Shown: one piece after another, positions 8,424-16,678 of the stretch
How positions within the stretch are numbered: position 1 is the first letter of the stretch
Layout: each line of letters opens with the position of its first letter
Notes under the pieces: model-generated
Databases searched by the model: none
What the model was told of the DNA's origin: nothing
The model's input: only the letters and a program-made list of their open reading frames with translations
Translations under genes and position numbers: made by a program
From: Glycomyces tritici
GTDB lineage: Bacteria; Actinomycetota; Actinomycetes; Mycobacteriales; Micromonosporaceae
Length of the DNA stretch: 64,000 nt
Assembly: GCF_030403505.1 (NCBI RefSeq)
Contig: NZ_JAUEMJ010000003.1
Coordinates: 372,001 to 436,000, forward strand
Direction of reading: 5' to 3'

Positions 8424-8510
8424 CACGGCTCGCAAGCTTCGCCGCTGTGTTCATGCACGGCTCGCAAGCTTCGCCGCTGTGTTCACGCACGGCTAGCAAG
8501 CTTCGCTGTG
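8424..8510. repeat. 32-bp tandem repeat, 2.7 copies
   Basis: Units begin at 8424, 8456 and 8488, each starting CACGGCTCGCAAGCTTCGC (the third with CTAGC) and ending TGTGTTCAYG; the third is truncated. It lies between the conservon terminator hairpin and the GTPase stop codon. Confidence 0.8.
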
Positions 8511-8536
8511 GTCGTCGCGCGTCCGCCTGTGGGCGG

Positions 8537-9124
8537 CTAGTGGACGCCGACGGTGCGGGTGCGGCGCATCGAGAGCACGTATTCAACGAGCTTGATGAGC
8601 ACCTGCTTGGTGGACTCCCGGTTGCGGGCGTCCGTGTACATCACGGGGACGTCGTGCGAGATCTGCAGGGCGTCGCGGATGTCGTTGAGGTCGTGGAGCT
8701 GCTTCCCGTCGAAGCAGTTCACCGCGACCAGGTAGGGCAGCTTGCGGTGCTCGAAGAAGTCGATCACCGAGAAGCAGTCGGCCAGGCGGCGGGTGTCGAC
8801 CAGCACGATGGCGCCGATGGCGCCGCGCACGAGTTCGTCCCACATGAACCAGAATCGGGTCTGGCCCGGCGTGCCGAACAGGTACAGGATGAGGTCCTGG
8901 TCGATGGTGATACGGCCGAAGTCCATCGCCACCGTGGTGGTCTGCTTGTCGGGCACCAGGTTGTTGTCGTCGACGCCCTCCGAGGCGGAGGTCATGATCG
9001 CCTCGGTCGTCAACGGAGTGATCTCGGAGACCGATCCGACCAAGGTCGTCTTGCCGACGCCGAAGCCGCCGGCGATGACGATCTTGGCAGAGGTCACACG
9101 AGAGGTGTCTGCGGATGAGTTCAT
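8537..9124 (-). CDS. Conservon small GTPase (CvnD)
   Basis: 195 residues from ATG 9124, six bases below the preceding stop. It is a Ras-like P-loop GTPase of the conservon type: Walker A GGFGVGKTTL at residues 19-28, G3 motif LYLFGTPGQ around 80, and NCFDGKQL in the position of the NKxD specificity motif, where the lysine is replaced as is usual in CvnD proteins. In Streptomyces conservons, CvnD interacts with the roadblock CvnB and the DUF742 protein CvnC at the membrane kinase CvnA. This is the last gene of the minus-strand set 13478 to 8537. Confidence 0.92.
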   Translation of the reverse strand: MNSSADTSRVTSAKIVIAGGFGVGKTTLVGSVSEITPLTTEAIMTSASEGVDDNNLVPDKQTTTVAMDFGRITIDQDLILYLFGTPGQTRFWFMWDELVRGAIGAIVLVDTRRLADCFSVIDFFEHRKLPYLVAVNCFDGKQLHDLNDIRDALQISHDVPVMYTDARNRESTKQVLIKLVEYVLSMRRTRTVGVH

Positions 9125-9130
9125 GTGGGT

Positions 9131-9520
9131 CTATAGCCTCCTGAGTCCACTGAGGACACGCTCAAGGAGCTCGGTTCCAACCGATCCGTCGCCGCCGTCC
9201 GCGTCGAATCCGGTGGGTTCGTGCACTGCCAGCAATCCATCGGCCGCCATGTCGGCGACCAGCACGCGGGCGACGCCCAGGGGCACCTCCATGCGCGCGG
9301 CGATTTCGGCGAGGGACTGGAGGCGCCCGCCGCACAGGTCGACGATCACCTTCTGCTCCCGGCCGCCGAGGAACTGCCCGGACCGGCCGCGCGCGGTGGT
9401 CTCCACCAGCGCTTCCAGGGCGATCTCCAATTGGGGCCGCGTGCGGCCACGAGTGACCGCGTACGGTCTGACGAGTGAGCCGGTCGGCTCATCACCACCG
9501 AGGACCATTACTACCTCCAA
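9131..9520 (-). CDS. Conservon DUF742 protein (CvnC)
   Basis: Up to 129 residues; starts at 9520 or at the ATG four codons further in are possible. The DUF742 signature is clear: SLVRPYAVTRGRTRP near the N-terminus, LCGGRLQSLAEIAARMEVPL with a winged-helix look, and GVARVLVADMAADGLLAVH. The protein is the third conservon component and is coupled to the GTPase gene by a six-base gap. Unusually, 241 bp separate it from the roadblock gene. Confidence 0.88.
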   Translation of the reverse strand: MEVVMVLGGDEPTGSLVRPYAVTRGRTRPQLEIALEALVETTARGRSGQFLGGREQKVIVDLCGGRLQSLAEIAARMEVPLGVARVLVADMAADGLLAVHEPTGFDADGGDGSVGTELLERVLSGLRRL

Positions 9521-9761
9521 CCGCAGCGCGCGGATCCCACAATCCTTGTACCGCAGTCATGTCAGTTATCCGTGTACCGCGTGCCAGGGGAGGCACCGGC
9601 CCGTCGCCTGGGGATGCGACGGAGGGGTTCGATTGTTCAGTTCGTCCCACTCGTGCTGGCGCACATGTACGGCTCCGCAAGCGATCAGCGCGGCTTCCGC
9701 TCGAGAGGAGCCTACCGTGCCGCACGTGCATCCGCCAATCGCGCCTGAACGGGCATGCCGG

Positions 9762-10160
9762 TCAGCTGCGGGCCGACGGCGTCAGGGCCTGGCCGACCCG
9801 GTCGACCAGCAGGGCCATCTCGTAGCCGACCTGGCCGACGTCACAGTTCTTCGAGGCCAGGACCGCGAACGAGGAGCCGTCGCTGATGGACATGAGGAAC
9901 AGGAAGCCGCGGTCCATCTCGACCACCGTCTGGAGGACGGCGCCGCCTTCGAAGCAGCGGGAGGCGCCCTGGGTGAGGCTCACCAGACCCGAGGTCACGG
10001 CCGACAGCTGGTCGGCGCGGTCGCGCGGTAGGTCCCGCGAGGAGGCCAGCAGCAGACCGTCGGCGCTGACCGCGACGGCGTGGGCCACGCCCGGCACGCG
10101 TTCGGCGAAGCCGGCCAGCAGCCAGCCCAGGTCCTGGACCGAGGTTCCACCAGTGCTCAT
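9762..10160 (-). CDS. Conservon roadblock/LC7 protein (CvnB)
   Basis: 132 residues from ATG 10160. It carries the roadblock fold with [20 protein letters not shown], then [19 protein letters not shown] and [19 protein letters not shown]. It starts 45 bases after the kinase stop. In conservons this subunit is thought to bridge the kinase and the GTPase. It is paralogous to the orphan protein at 3854-4279 but is shorter at the C-terminus. Confidence 0.9.
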   Translation of the reverse strand: MSTGGTSVQDLGWLLAGFAERVPGVAHAVAVSADGLLLASSRDLPRDRADQLSAVTSGLVSLTQGASRCFEGGAVLQTVVEMDRGFLFLMSISDGSSFAVLASKNCDVGQVGYEMALLVDRVGQALTPSARS

Positions 10161-10205
10161 CGTTTGCGCTCCTTAGTAGCGTCTTCCGTGTTGCGGTTCA
10201 GCGAC

Positions 10206-13200
10206 TCAGTTACCGTCATTGCCACGTCCTCGCTGCACCCCACGGTGATAGGCCGACAGCAGGCCCCGAATGCCCTCCGGGTTGCGCTTCTGCGCGCTGA
10301 CGGTCTCCTGTGATTCCTCCACGGCCCCGGGAACCAGGCGTTCCATGGGGCGTCGCTTGGGAAGTCCCACCGAGGTCGTCTCGGCGGAGACGGTCTCGGC
10401 GAAGGCGTTGTCCACCCGCGACCAGCCGTCGTCGGCGGCCGTGCGCCAGGCGTAGGAGCCCGACTCGGCTTCGGGGGAGGTGAGGCGGCGTCGTTCCAGG
10501 CCCGGGGCGGACGAGTGCTCGTCGGCGGGCTTGCTCTGCATGGGCGTCGAGCCTTCCGTGGGCTGCGGAGGGGCGGGCGGTGCCGCCTCCCAAGCCGGGG
10601 CAGGGGACTCGGCCGCTTCTGACTGGTCAGCGTAGCGCGGCGGGGAAGCCTGCGCCACATCCGCGCGCGGCGCCTCCGTCGTACGGAAGGACGACTCGTC
10701 ACCCTCCGGGACGGGGGCCTCGGCGGGGGAGCCGAGCGCCGGCGCGTCGTCCTCGACCTTCTTCGGAGCGGGCGTGACGGCCTTGAACCAGGCGGACTCG
10801 ACCTCGCGGAAGATCGGGAGCTCGGTCGTGGCGTCCAGAGCGGACACGCGGTCCTTCTTGGCCGCGCGCGGGGCCTCCGTGCCCGAGGGCGCGGCGGCGG
10901 CGTCGGGCCACGACGGCGGGACCGGCTCCGGCTCGGGCGTGAACGCCTCGAGCTGGATCTTCGGCAGCGCCACGTGCTCGGAGGAGACGATCTCGCCGGT
11001 CACTTCCATGACCTTGCCGCCGGGGCGGCGGTCCTCGGCGAGGCCGCCCGGCCGGAACATGAAGCCCGGCTCCTCCTCGGCCGCGGGCGGGAACGGCTGA
11101 TTCGGTCGGCCCTGGCCCCGGTGCAGCGAGTGCTCGCCGGTGAGCGGCTCGGCGGGCTGCGGCGGGACCGGCGGGCGCGACGGCTGCTGCGGCGCGCTGG
11201 GCTGCCACATCGGCTGGGGCGGCTGCGGCGGGGGCGCCGACTGCGGGCTGGGCTGGGCGACGGTGTCGAACAGGCCCGCGGGGCTCTCGGGGACCTGCGG
11301 GAGCGCGCCGGAGTTCATGCCGAGCGCACCGCGCGGGCCGTCGTCGCGGCCCTGCAGGCCGAACGTGTTGTCGCCGCTGTCGAAGCCGGCGCCGTCGAAC
11401 CCGGTGCCCTCGAGCGGGACGCCGCTGCGCAGGCCGCGCTCGGGCAGCTTCGGGTCGGTGAGGACCGCTTCGCCCAGGATGACCTCGGCGACGGTGCCGC
11501 GCTGCTCGCCGGGGCGCAGCTCGACGCGGACGTCGTGCCGCTTGGCGAGGCGGGCGACCACGACCAGGCCCATCATGCGCGAGGACGCGAGGTCGATCGC
11601 TTCGCCCGACTCGGAGAGCTGGCGGTTGATGTCCTCGATCTGGCCGGGCGGCATGCCAATGCCGATGTCGTTGATGCGCACGCGGATCGCGCCCTGCGGG
11701 CTCTCGGCGGTGCGCATCTGCTCGGCCTCGACGAGCACCGGGGACTCCGGCGGGGAGAACGCGGTCGCGTTGTCCATGAGCTCGGCGATGAGGTGCACGA
11801 GGTCGTTGACCGCGGCCGGGCGGATCTCCCGCTCGGCCTCGAGGTTCCCGAACTCGATGCGGGTGTACTGCTCGACCTCGGACTGCGCGGCCTGCAGGAT
11901 GTCGCCGACCGGCGCGGGGTAGCGCTCCTGGCGGGTGGAGTCCGCACCGGCGAGCACCAGGAGGTTCTCGTCGTTGCGGCGCATGCGGGTCGCGAGGTGG
12001 TCGAGCTGGAACAGCTCGGCCAGGCGGTCCGGGTTCTCCTCGCCGCGCTCCAGGTGGTCGAGGTGGCCGATGAGCCGGTCGACGAGGTTCTGGGAGCGGC
12101 GGGCGAGGTTGATGAACATCTGGGAGACGTTGGCGCGCAGGGCGGCCTGCTCGGCCGCGATGCGGATCGCCTCGGTGTGGACGATGTTGAACGAGTGCGC
12201 CACGTTGCCGATCTCGTCGCGCTGGTCGATGTCGATCACCGCGCCGGTCTCGGCGGCCACTTCGTCCGGGGTCCGGTTGCCGATGGTCTCGGCGTCGCGC
12301 ATCTGCGCCACCGCCTGCGGGAGGCTGACGTGGGCGACGTCGAGCGCGCCCTCGCGGAGCCGGCGCAGGCCGGTCGCCATGTTGCGGGCGATGAGCAGGG
12401 CGATCACGGTCGCGACGACGAAGGCCGCGAGGATGAGCACGGCTTCGAGCAGCAGCTGGAAGATCTGGGCGTCGCGGTCGGAGCTGGCGTCCTCGAGGAC
12501 CTCGTCCGACTCGTTGTTGATGTACGCCAGGCCGTTGTCGAGGATCGCGTCGTAGGAGGCGATGACCTCGGCGTTTACTTCCAGGTTCCGGTCGGTGCTC
12601 GCGGTGACCGCGTCGTTCTCGAACTCCAGGGCCGCCTGGGCCTCCTTGGTGTTCAAACCGCCCGTGCTGAAGAAGAACGCCAGCTGCTCCTCGCGGTTGG
12701 CGACGGTCTTGAACTCGGCCTCGGCGGTCTCGCGCAGCGAGGCGTAGGAGATGAAGTTCTGCCAGCGGGTGGCGTTGATGAACTTGCGGCCGTTGCCGAC
12801 GTTGATGGCGATCGCGCGCTCCTCCTCGAGGGTCTCGAGGATGGTGGTGGCGGCGGCGATGGCCTGGAGGTTCCGGGCGATGTCGGGGTCGTTGACGATG
12901 CGCGAGGAGATGTCGGTGATGGTCACCAGTTCGGCGACGAGGCGCTGGTAGACGCGGGAGGTGGCGTCGATCGAGGCCTGCTGGGCGTCGTTGACGGCCT
13001 GCTCGCGGATCTGCAGGAGGCTCTCGTACTGCGTCTGGACCGCGTTGATGCGGTTGGTGATGTCCTGGGAGAGGTCGGGGAGTTCGCCGGCCTTCTCGTT
13101 GAACTGGTCGTACGCGCTGTCGGTCTCGCCCTGCTGGGCGGCGACGTTCGACTCGTCGTAGAGCGACTTGTCGATGTCGGCGACGTGCTCGCCGTCGAGG

Positions 13201-13478
13201 CGGAGGTGGGTGACGAGGAGGGACCGCTCCTTCTGGAGCTGGTACCGGAGGTCGGCGACGTAGGTGTTGAACTCGACGAGGTCCACCATGTCGTTCGACT
13301 CGAACACCCGGTCGGAGAGGTCGTAGAGGCGGAGGCCGGCGACGGCGACCAGGACTACGAGCGGCACCAGGAGGATCATTCCCAGCTTGGACCGGATTCG
13401 CATGTCGGCGATGCGGGGCAGGCCGAGCGGTCCTCGTCGAGCCGCTGAACCCGCACGGTTCGAGCTGCGCTTGCTCAC
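10206..13478 (-). CDS. Conservon sensor histidine kinase with nitrate/nitrite-sensor-like domain (CvnA)
   Basis: The GTG at 13478 is chosen because GGAGG lies eight bases upstream; an in-frame ATG at 13625 lacks this. The 1090-residue protein has a basic N-terminus, a membrane segment at about 32-51, an extracellular NIT-like helical domain to about 340, a second membrane segment at 342-363, a HAMP region, a dimerisation helix with LDHLATRMRR near 492-501, and an ATPase domain at 556-669 with ELMDNATAFSPP and INDIGIGMPP. A proline-rich tail of some 400 residues ends with SAWFK, DDGW and GLPKRRPMERLVPGAV, motifs also present in the protein at 2268-3857. No response regulator is adjacent; conservon kinases signal through CvnB-D. 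Confidence 0.92.
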   Translation of the reverse strand: MSKRSSNRAGSAARRGPLGLPRIADMRIRSKLGMILLVPLVVLVAVAGLRLYDLSDRVFESNDMVDLVEFNTYVADLRYQLQKERSLLVTHLRLDGEHVADIDKSLYDESNVAAQQGETDSAYDQFNEKAGELPDLSQDITNRINAVQTQYESLLQIREQAVNDAQQASIDATSRVYQRLVAELVTITDISSRIVNDPDIARNLQAIAAATTILETLEEERAIAINVGNGRKFINATRWQNFISYASLRETAEAEFKTVANREEQLAFFFSTGGLNTKEAQAALEFENDAVTASTDRNLEVNAEVIASYDAILDNGLAYINNESDEVLEDASSDRDAQIFQLLLEAVLILAAFVVATVIALLIARNMATGLRRLREGALDVAHVSLPQAVAQMRDAETIGNRTPDEVAAETGAVIDIDQRDEIGNVAHSFNIVHTEAIRIAAEQAALRANVSQMFINLARRSQNLVDRLIGHLDHLERGEENPDRLAELFQLDHLATRMRRNDENLLVLAGADSTRQERYPAPVGDILQAAQSEVEQYTRIEFGNLEAEREIRPAAVNDLVHLIAELMDNATAFSPPESPVLVEAEQMRTAESPQGAIRVRINDIGIGMPPGQIEDINRQLSESGEAIDLASSRMMGLVVVARLAKRHDVRVELRPGEQRGTVAEVILGEAVLTDPKLPERGLRSGVPLEGTGFDGAGFDSGDNTFGLQGRDDGPRGALGMNSGALPQVPESPAGLFDTVAQPSPQSAPPPQPPQPMWQPSAPQQPSRPPVPPQPAEPLTGEHSLHRGQGRPNQPFPPAAEEEPGFMFRPGGLAEDRRPGGKVMEVTGEIVSSEHVALPKIQLEAFTPEPEPVPPSWPDAAAAPSGTEAPRAAKKDRVSALDATTELPIFREVESAWFKAVTPAPKKVEDDAPALGSPAEAPVPEGDESSFRTTEAPRADVAQASPPRYADQSEAAESPAPAWEAAPPAPPQPTEGSTPMQSKPADEHSSAPGLERRRLTSPEAESGSYAWRTAADDGWSRVDNAFAETVSAETTSVGLPKRRPMERLVPGAVEESQETVSAQKRNPEGIRGLLSAYHRGVQRGRGNDGN

Positions 13479-14042
13479 CTTGTCTAGCCTCCTGGGGTGG
13501 TCCTCTGTGTCAGACCGAAGGGCCCGGGCCGGGCGGGATCGGTCTCGGGCCGACATGTCGAGTCGGCTGCCGCCGGCCCGCCGGGGAGGCGGGGGCGGCA
13601 TGTGAAGCCCAGCAGATTCCATCATGACGAATGAGGGCGGCGAAATCCAGGGGCGTACTGGAGTACTGAAGAGCCCTTCGTATCGCAGCGTGTTGCGGGG
13701 CGAATCCCAAGATACACTGATCTTTTGGACACATGCCTATGCGGTATTCGGTCATTCGGCCGAGAAGATCGCCTGTTCGGACGACAACCCGGGCCCCGGT
13801 CGAACGAGTCCCGTCCAATGGACCTTACCGGCGGGTCGGATACGGATCGCATCCGAGCGAGCACGGTTCGTGATGACCGTTTCGCCACCTTAGTCCATTC
13901 ACTGAGCGCGGTCCCCCGGACACGAACGGGGGACAGATCTGACATAGCGCCCGCAGGTCCGCGTACGACTCGCACACGCTGTGCGACACACTTCGCCCTC
14001 CATTAGGCACGGTTGACCCACGACCTTCCAGGAGGCAACCCC
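13479..14042. promoter_or_regulatory. Intergenic region between divergent conservon and MHYT genes
   Basis: 564 bases between divergently transcribed genes, so it should hold promoters for both. I see ribosome binding sites at both ends (GGAGG before 13478 on the minus strand, CCAGGAGG before 14043) but no confident promoter hexamers, repeats or genes. Confidence 0.4.
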
Positions 14043-14879
14043 ATGGCAGTGCCCTTGAACGACGTGCTCGCATCGACGCTCGAGCACCACCACTTCACTT
14101 ACGGCTGGCTCAACCCCGTGATGGGCCTCGCCTTCGCCGCGGCCGGATCCTTCCTCGGCCTCTCCGCCTCCCGCTACGCCCGCGCCGCCACCTCCCCCGG
14201 TGGACGCCTCCGCTGGACCCTGCTGGCCGCCTTGGCCATCGGCGGGGTCGGCATCTGGATGATGCACTTCATCGCGATGGTCGGCTTCACCGTCACCGGC
14301 GCCGACATCGCCTACGACCCCCGGCTCACCGCCGCCTCGTTCGCACTCGCGGTCGCAGCGGTCGGCATCGGGCTGTTCGTGTCCGGCGGCAAGCGCGCTG
14401 GCTGGCCGCGCTTGATCCTCGGCGGTCTGGTGTGCGGCGCGGGCGTGGTCGGGATGCACTACACGGGCATGGCCGCGGTCGCGACCGGCGGGCGGGTCGC
14501 CTACGACCCGCTCCTGGTCGCGGCCTCGGTCGCGGTCGCCGTGGTCGCCTCGACGGTGGCCCTGCGCTTCACCGCCGTCGTCTCGCGGCGCGGCACCATG
14601 GCCCTGGCCTCAGCGGTCATGAGCGTCGCGGTGGTCGGCATGCACTACACCGGGATGGCCGCGGTCGAGGTCCAGGGGCCGCCGCGCGCGGACGTCTCGG
14701 GCATCAGCCCGCTCGTCCTGCTCCTGCCGATCCTCATCCTCGCGATGATCGCGATCGTCGGCATGGTGTTCGGGGTGCTGGCCTCGCCCGCGCTCGATGC
14801 GATCGCACCAGACGCCACTCGCGACCGAAATGACCGTCCTAGTGCAACTGTCCGTCTTGCGGACGCCGCCGGACAGTAG
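14043..14879 (+). CDS. MHYT-domain integral membrane sensor, first copy
   Basis: The ATG at 14043 follows CCAGGAGGCAACCCC. The 278-residue protein has about seven membrane segments and the MHYT motifs: WMMHFIAM near 77, GMHYTGMAAV near 141, and GMHYTGMAAVEV near 202. MHYT domains bind a metal, probably copper, near the outer membrane face and are proposed to sense O2, CO or NO. There is no GGDEF/EAL or kinase output domain; the cytoplasmic tail is only about 30 residues. It forms a tandem pair with the next gene, 78 bases away. Confidence 0.9.
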   Translation: MAVPLNDVLASTLEHHHFTYGWLNPVMGLAFAAAGSFLGLSASRYARAATSPGGRLRWTLLAALAIGGVGIWMMHFIAMVGFTVTGADIAYDPRLTAASFALAVAAVGIGLFVSGGKRAGWPRLILGGLVCGAGVVGMHYTGMAAVATGGRVAYDPLLVAASVAVAVVASTVALRFTAVVSRRGTMALASAVMSVAVVGMHYTGMAAVEVQGPPRADVSGISPLVLLLPILILAMIAIVGMVFGVLASPALDAIAPDATRDRNDRPSATVRLADAAGQ

Positions 14880-14957
14880 TCGTATAAGTTTCACATCGCG
14901 CCGCACCTTAAGCGCGACATTCCGGATACGGGCCGAGCCCGGGGAGGAAGACCACGG

Positions 14958-16043
14958 ATGGAACACGTCAGTCACTTCACTTACGGCTGGATCAACCCCA
15001 TCATGGCCTTCGGATTCGCGTTCGCGGGTTCGATCCTGGCGCTCATGTGCATGACGCAGGCCCGCCGCCAGGACGGCACGGTGAAGGCCGCCCGCAAGCG
15101 GATCCGGTGGATCGCATTGGCCGCGTTCGCCTTGGGCGGCACCGCGATCTGGATGATGCACTTCACCGCCATGATCGGTTTCAAGGTCATCGACTCCGAC
15201 ATCGGCTACGACCCGCTGAAGACCTTCCTCAGCCTCGTCGCCTCCATCGGCGCCGTCTTCTTCGGCCTGCTGGTGGCCGGCACGGGCCGGCGCAACACGG
15301 TCGCGAAGATCCTCATGGCCGGGCCGATCACCGGCATCGGCGTCGTCATCATGCACTACTCGGGCATGGCGGCCATCAACGTCTCGGGCCACATCACCCA
15401 CGAACGCAGCTACTTCATCGCCTCCGTGGCGATCGCGGTCGTGGCCGCCACCGCGGCCCTGTTCTGCGGCATGTACCTCGACGGCTGGCGCTGGCAGTCC
15501 GGCGCGGCGGTCATCATGGCCATCGCGATCTGCTCGATGCACTTCACCGGCATGGCCGGCGTGCGGGTACGCCTGACTGACGGCGGGCGCGACTCGGTCG
15601 CGGGCATCGACCCGATCATGCTCATCCTGCCGATCCTCGGCGTCGCGACCATCGGCATCATCGTGCTCCTGTTCGCGCTCATGGGGACCCAGCCGAAGAT
15701 GGTCACCAAGCGCGACCAGCTCGGCATCGAGGTCGCCGACGAGGAGGCGCCCCCCGTGTCCACCGGCGCGATCCCGGTCGACAAGCTCCGCGGCCCGCAG
15801 CCGGGTGCGAACCGGCAGGGCCCGGCCCGGACCGGGCGGGTGCGCAACAAGAGCCAGCGCCAGGGCCACCCGGTCCCCGACCAGCGGACGGCGCCGATCC
15901 AGGCGCCCGTGGGCAGCCACGACGGCCCGCTCATCGTCCCCGACCGGCCCATCTCCCGCGGGCAGCGCTCGTTCCAGCAGGCGGATCTGGAGCGGACGGC
16001 CGAGCACTTCGACATTCAGCCGCGGCAGACGCCGCGGCGCTGA
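14958..16043 (+). CDS. MHYT-domain integral membrane sensor, second copy with basic tail
   Basis: The ATG at 14958 is preceded by GGGGAGGAAG. The 361-residue protein is a paralogue of the previous gene, sharing HFTYGWINPIMAF at the start, WMMHFTAMIGF near 70, MHYSGMAAINV near 133, and MHFTGMAGV near 195. It differs by a cytoplasmic tail of about 115 residues (from 247 on) rich in Pro, Gln and Arg, with no recognisable domain. A long hairpin follows. Both copies diverge from the conservon kinase gene, whose extracellular domain is also proposed to sense small N-oxides. Confidence 0.9.
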   Translation: MEHVSHFTYGWINPIMAFGFAFAGSILALMCMTQARRQDGTVKAARKRIRWIALAAFALGGTAIWMMHFTAMIGFKVIDSDIGYDPLKTFLSLVASIGAVFFGLLVAGTGRRNTVAKILMAGPITGIGVVIMHYSGMAAINVSGHITHERSYFIASVAIAVVAATAALFCGMYLDGWRWQSGAAVIMAIAICSMHFTGMAGVRVRLTDGGRDSVAGIDPIMLILPILGVATIGIIVLLFALMGTQPKMVTKRDQLGIEVADEEAPPVSTGAIPVDKLRGPQPGANRQGPARTGRVRNKSQRQGHPVPDQRTAPIQAPVGSHDGPLIVPDRPISRGQRSFQQADLERTAEHFDIQPRQTPRR

Positions 16044-16065
16044 GACCCTCGCACCCGCAAGCAGC

Positions 16066-16103
16066 GGGAACGGGCGACCTCCGATCGGAGGTCGCCCGTT
16101 CCC
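16066..16103. terminator. Bidirectional terminator between convergent genes
   Basis: A perfect 38-bp palindrome with arms GGGAACGGGCGACCTCCGA and its complement. It is followed by GTTCTAT and lies between the MHYT gene and the minus-strand small protein at 16196. Confidence 0.75.
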
Positions 16104-16195
16104 GTTCTATGCCTTATATATAGGGCCCGTCACGCACCGCAGTCCCGGCGCGGTCCGGCGAGTCCCCTAGGCGCGCTTGGCGAAGCCGCGCACGG

Positions 16196-16453
16196 TTAGG
16201 AGTGCTTGGCGACCTCGACGGAGCTGCGGGCCTCTTCGAGCTTGCTGCGGAGCGCGGCGGCCATCGCGCTGCCCTCCTCGAGCTGCTCCTTGCCGACGTT
16301 CAGCGCGTTGGAGGCGGCCTCGATGCCGAGGGCCTGCACCTGGCCCAGCAGCTCCTCGGTCTGGGCCTTGGTGGCCTCGACCTGCCCCTGGAGCTCGTTC
16401 ACCGCCTCGATGTTCGCGTTGATCAGGTTGAGCGCCTCGTCGATGCTCGCCAT
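16196..16453 (-). CDS. Small conserved coiled-coil protein (DUF6244-like)
   Basis: 85 residues from ATG 16453, preceded on its strand by AGGAAGG. The sequence is an almost continuous helix with heptad character (IDEALNLINANIEAVNELQG, then VEATKAQTEELLGQVQAL, then KLEEARSSVEVAKHS). Similar small proteins are common in Micromonospora, Glycomyces and relatives and are labelled DUF6244. No membrane segment or signal is present. Function is unknown; the form suggests oligomerisation or a partner-binding role. It is divergent from the GH13 gene. Confidence 0.7.
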   Translation of the reverse strand: MASIDEALNLINANIEAVNELQGQVEATKAQTEELLGQVQALGIEAASNALNVGKEQLEEGSAMAAALRSKLEEARSSVEVAKHS

Positions 16454-16678
16454 GGGGGCACAGCCTTCCTGTCCAGGAATCGGGGTTCCATCAAGCGCCG
16501 CAAGCGGTTCGGCCGCGCGGGCGCGGTCCCGGCCGGGCGGTCCCCGGTGGACTCCAAGCCTATCCAAATCCCCCGCGCCCCGCACCCCTCCGCGGCGGCG
16601 CGGCGGGGGCCCAGGGTTTCGCCGGGGCCCGGCGCGGGCATTCGTCGTGCCCTGGAAGACAAAGTGGAAAGGGACGCG

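Noticed and set aside
13479..13625. 49-codon N-terminal extension of the sensor kinase
   Set aside because: The GTG at 13478 has an ideal GGAGG; the extension is proline-rich and not typical of the family.
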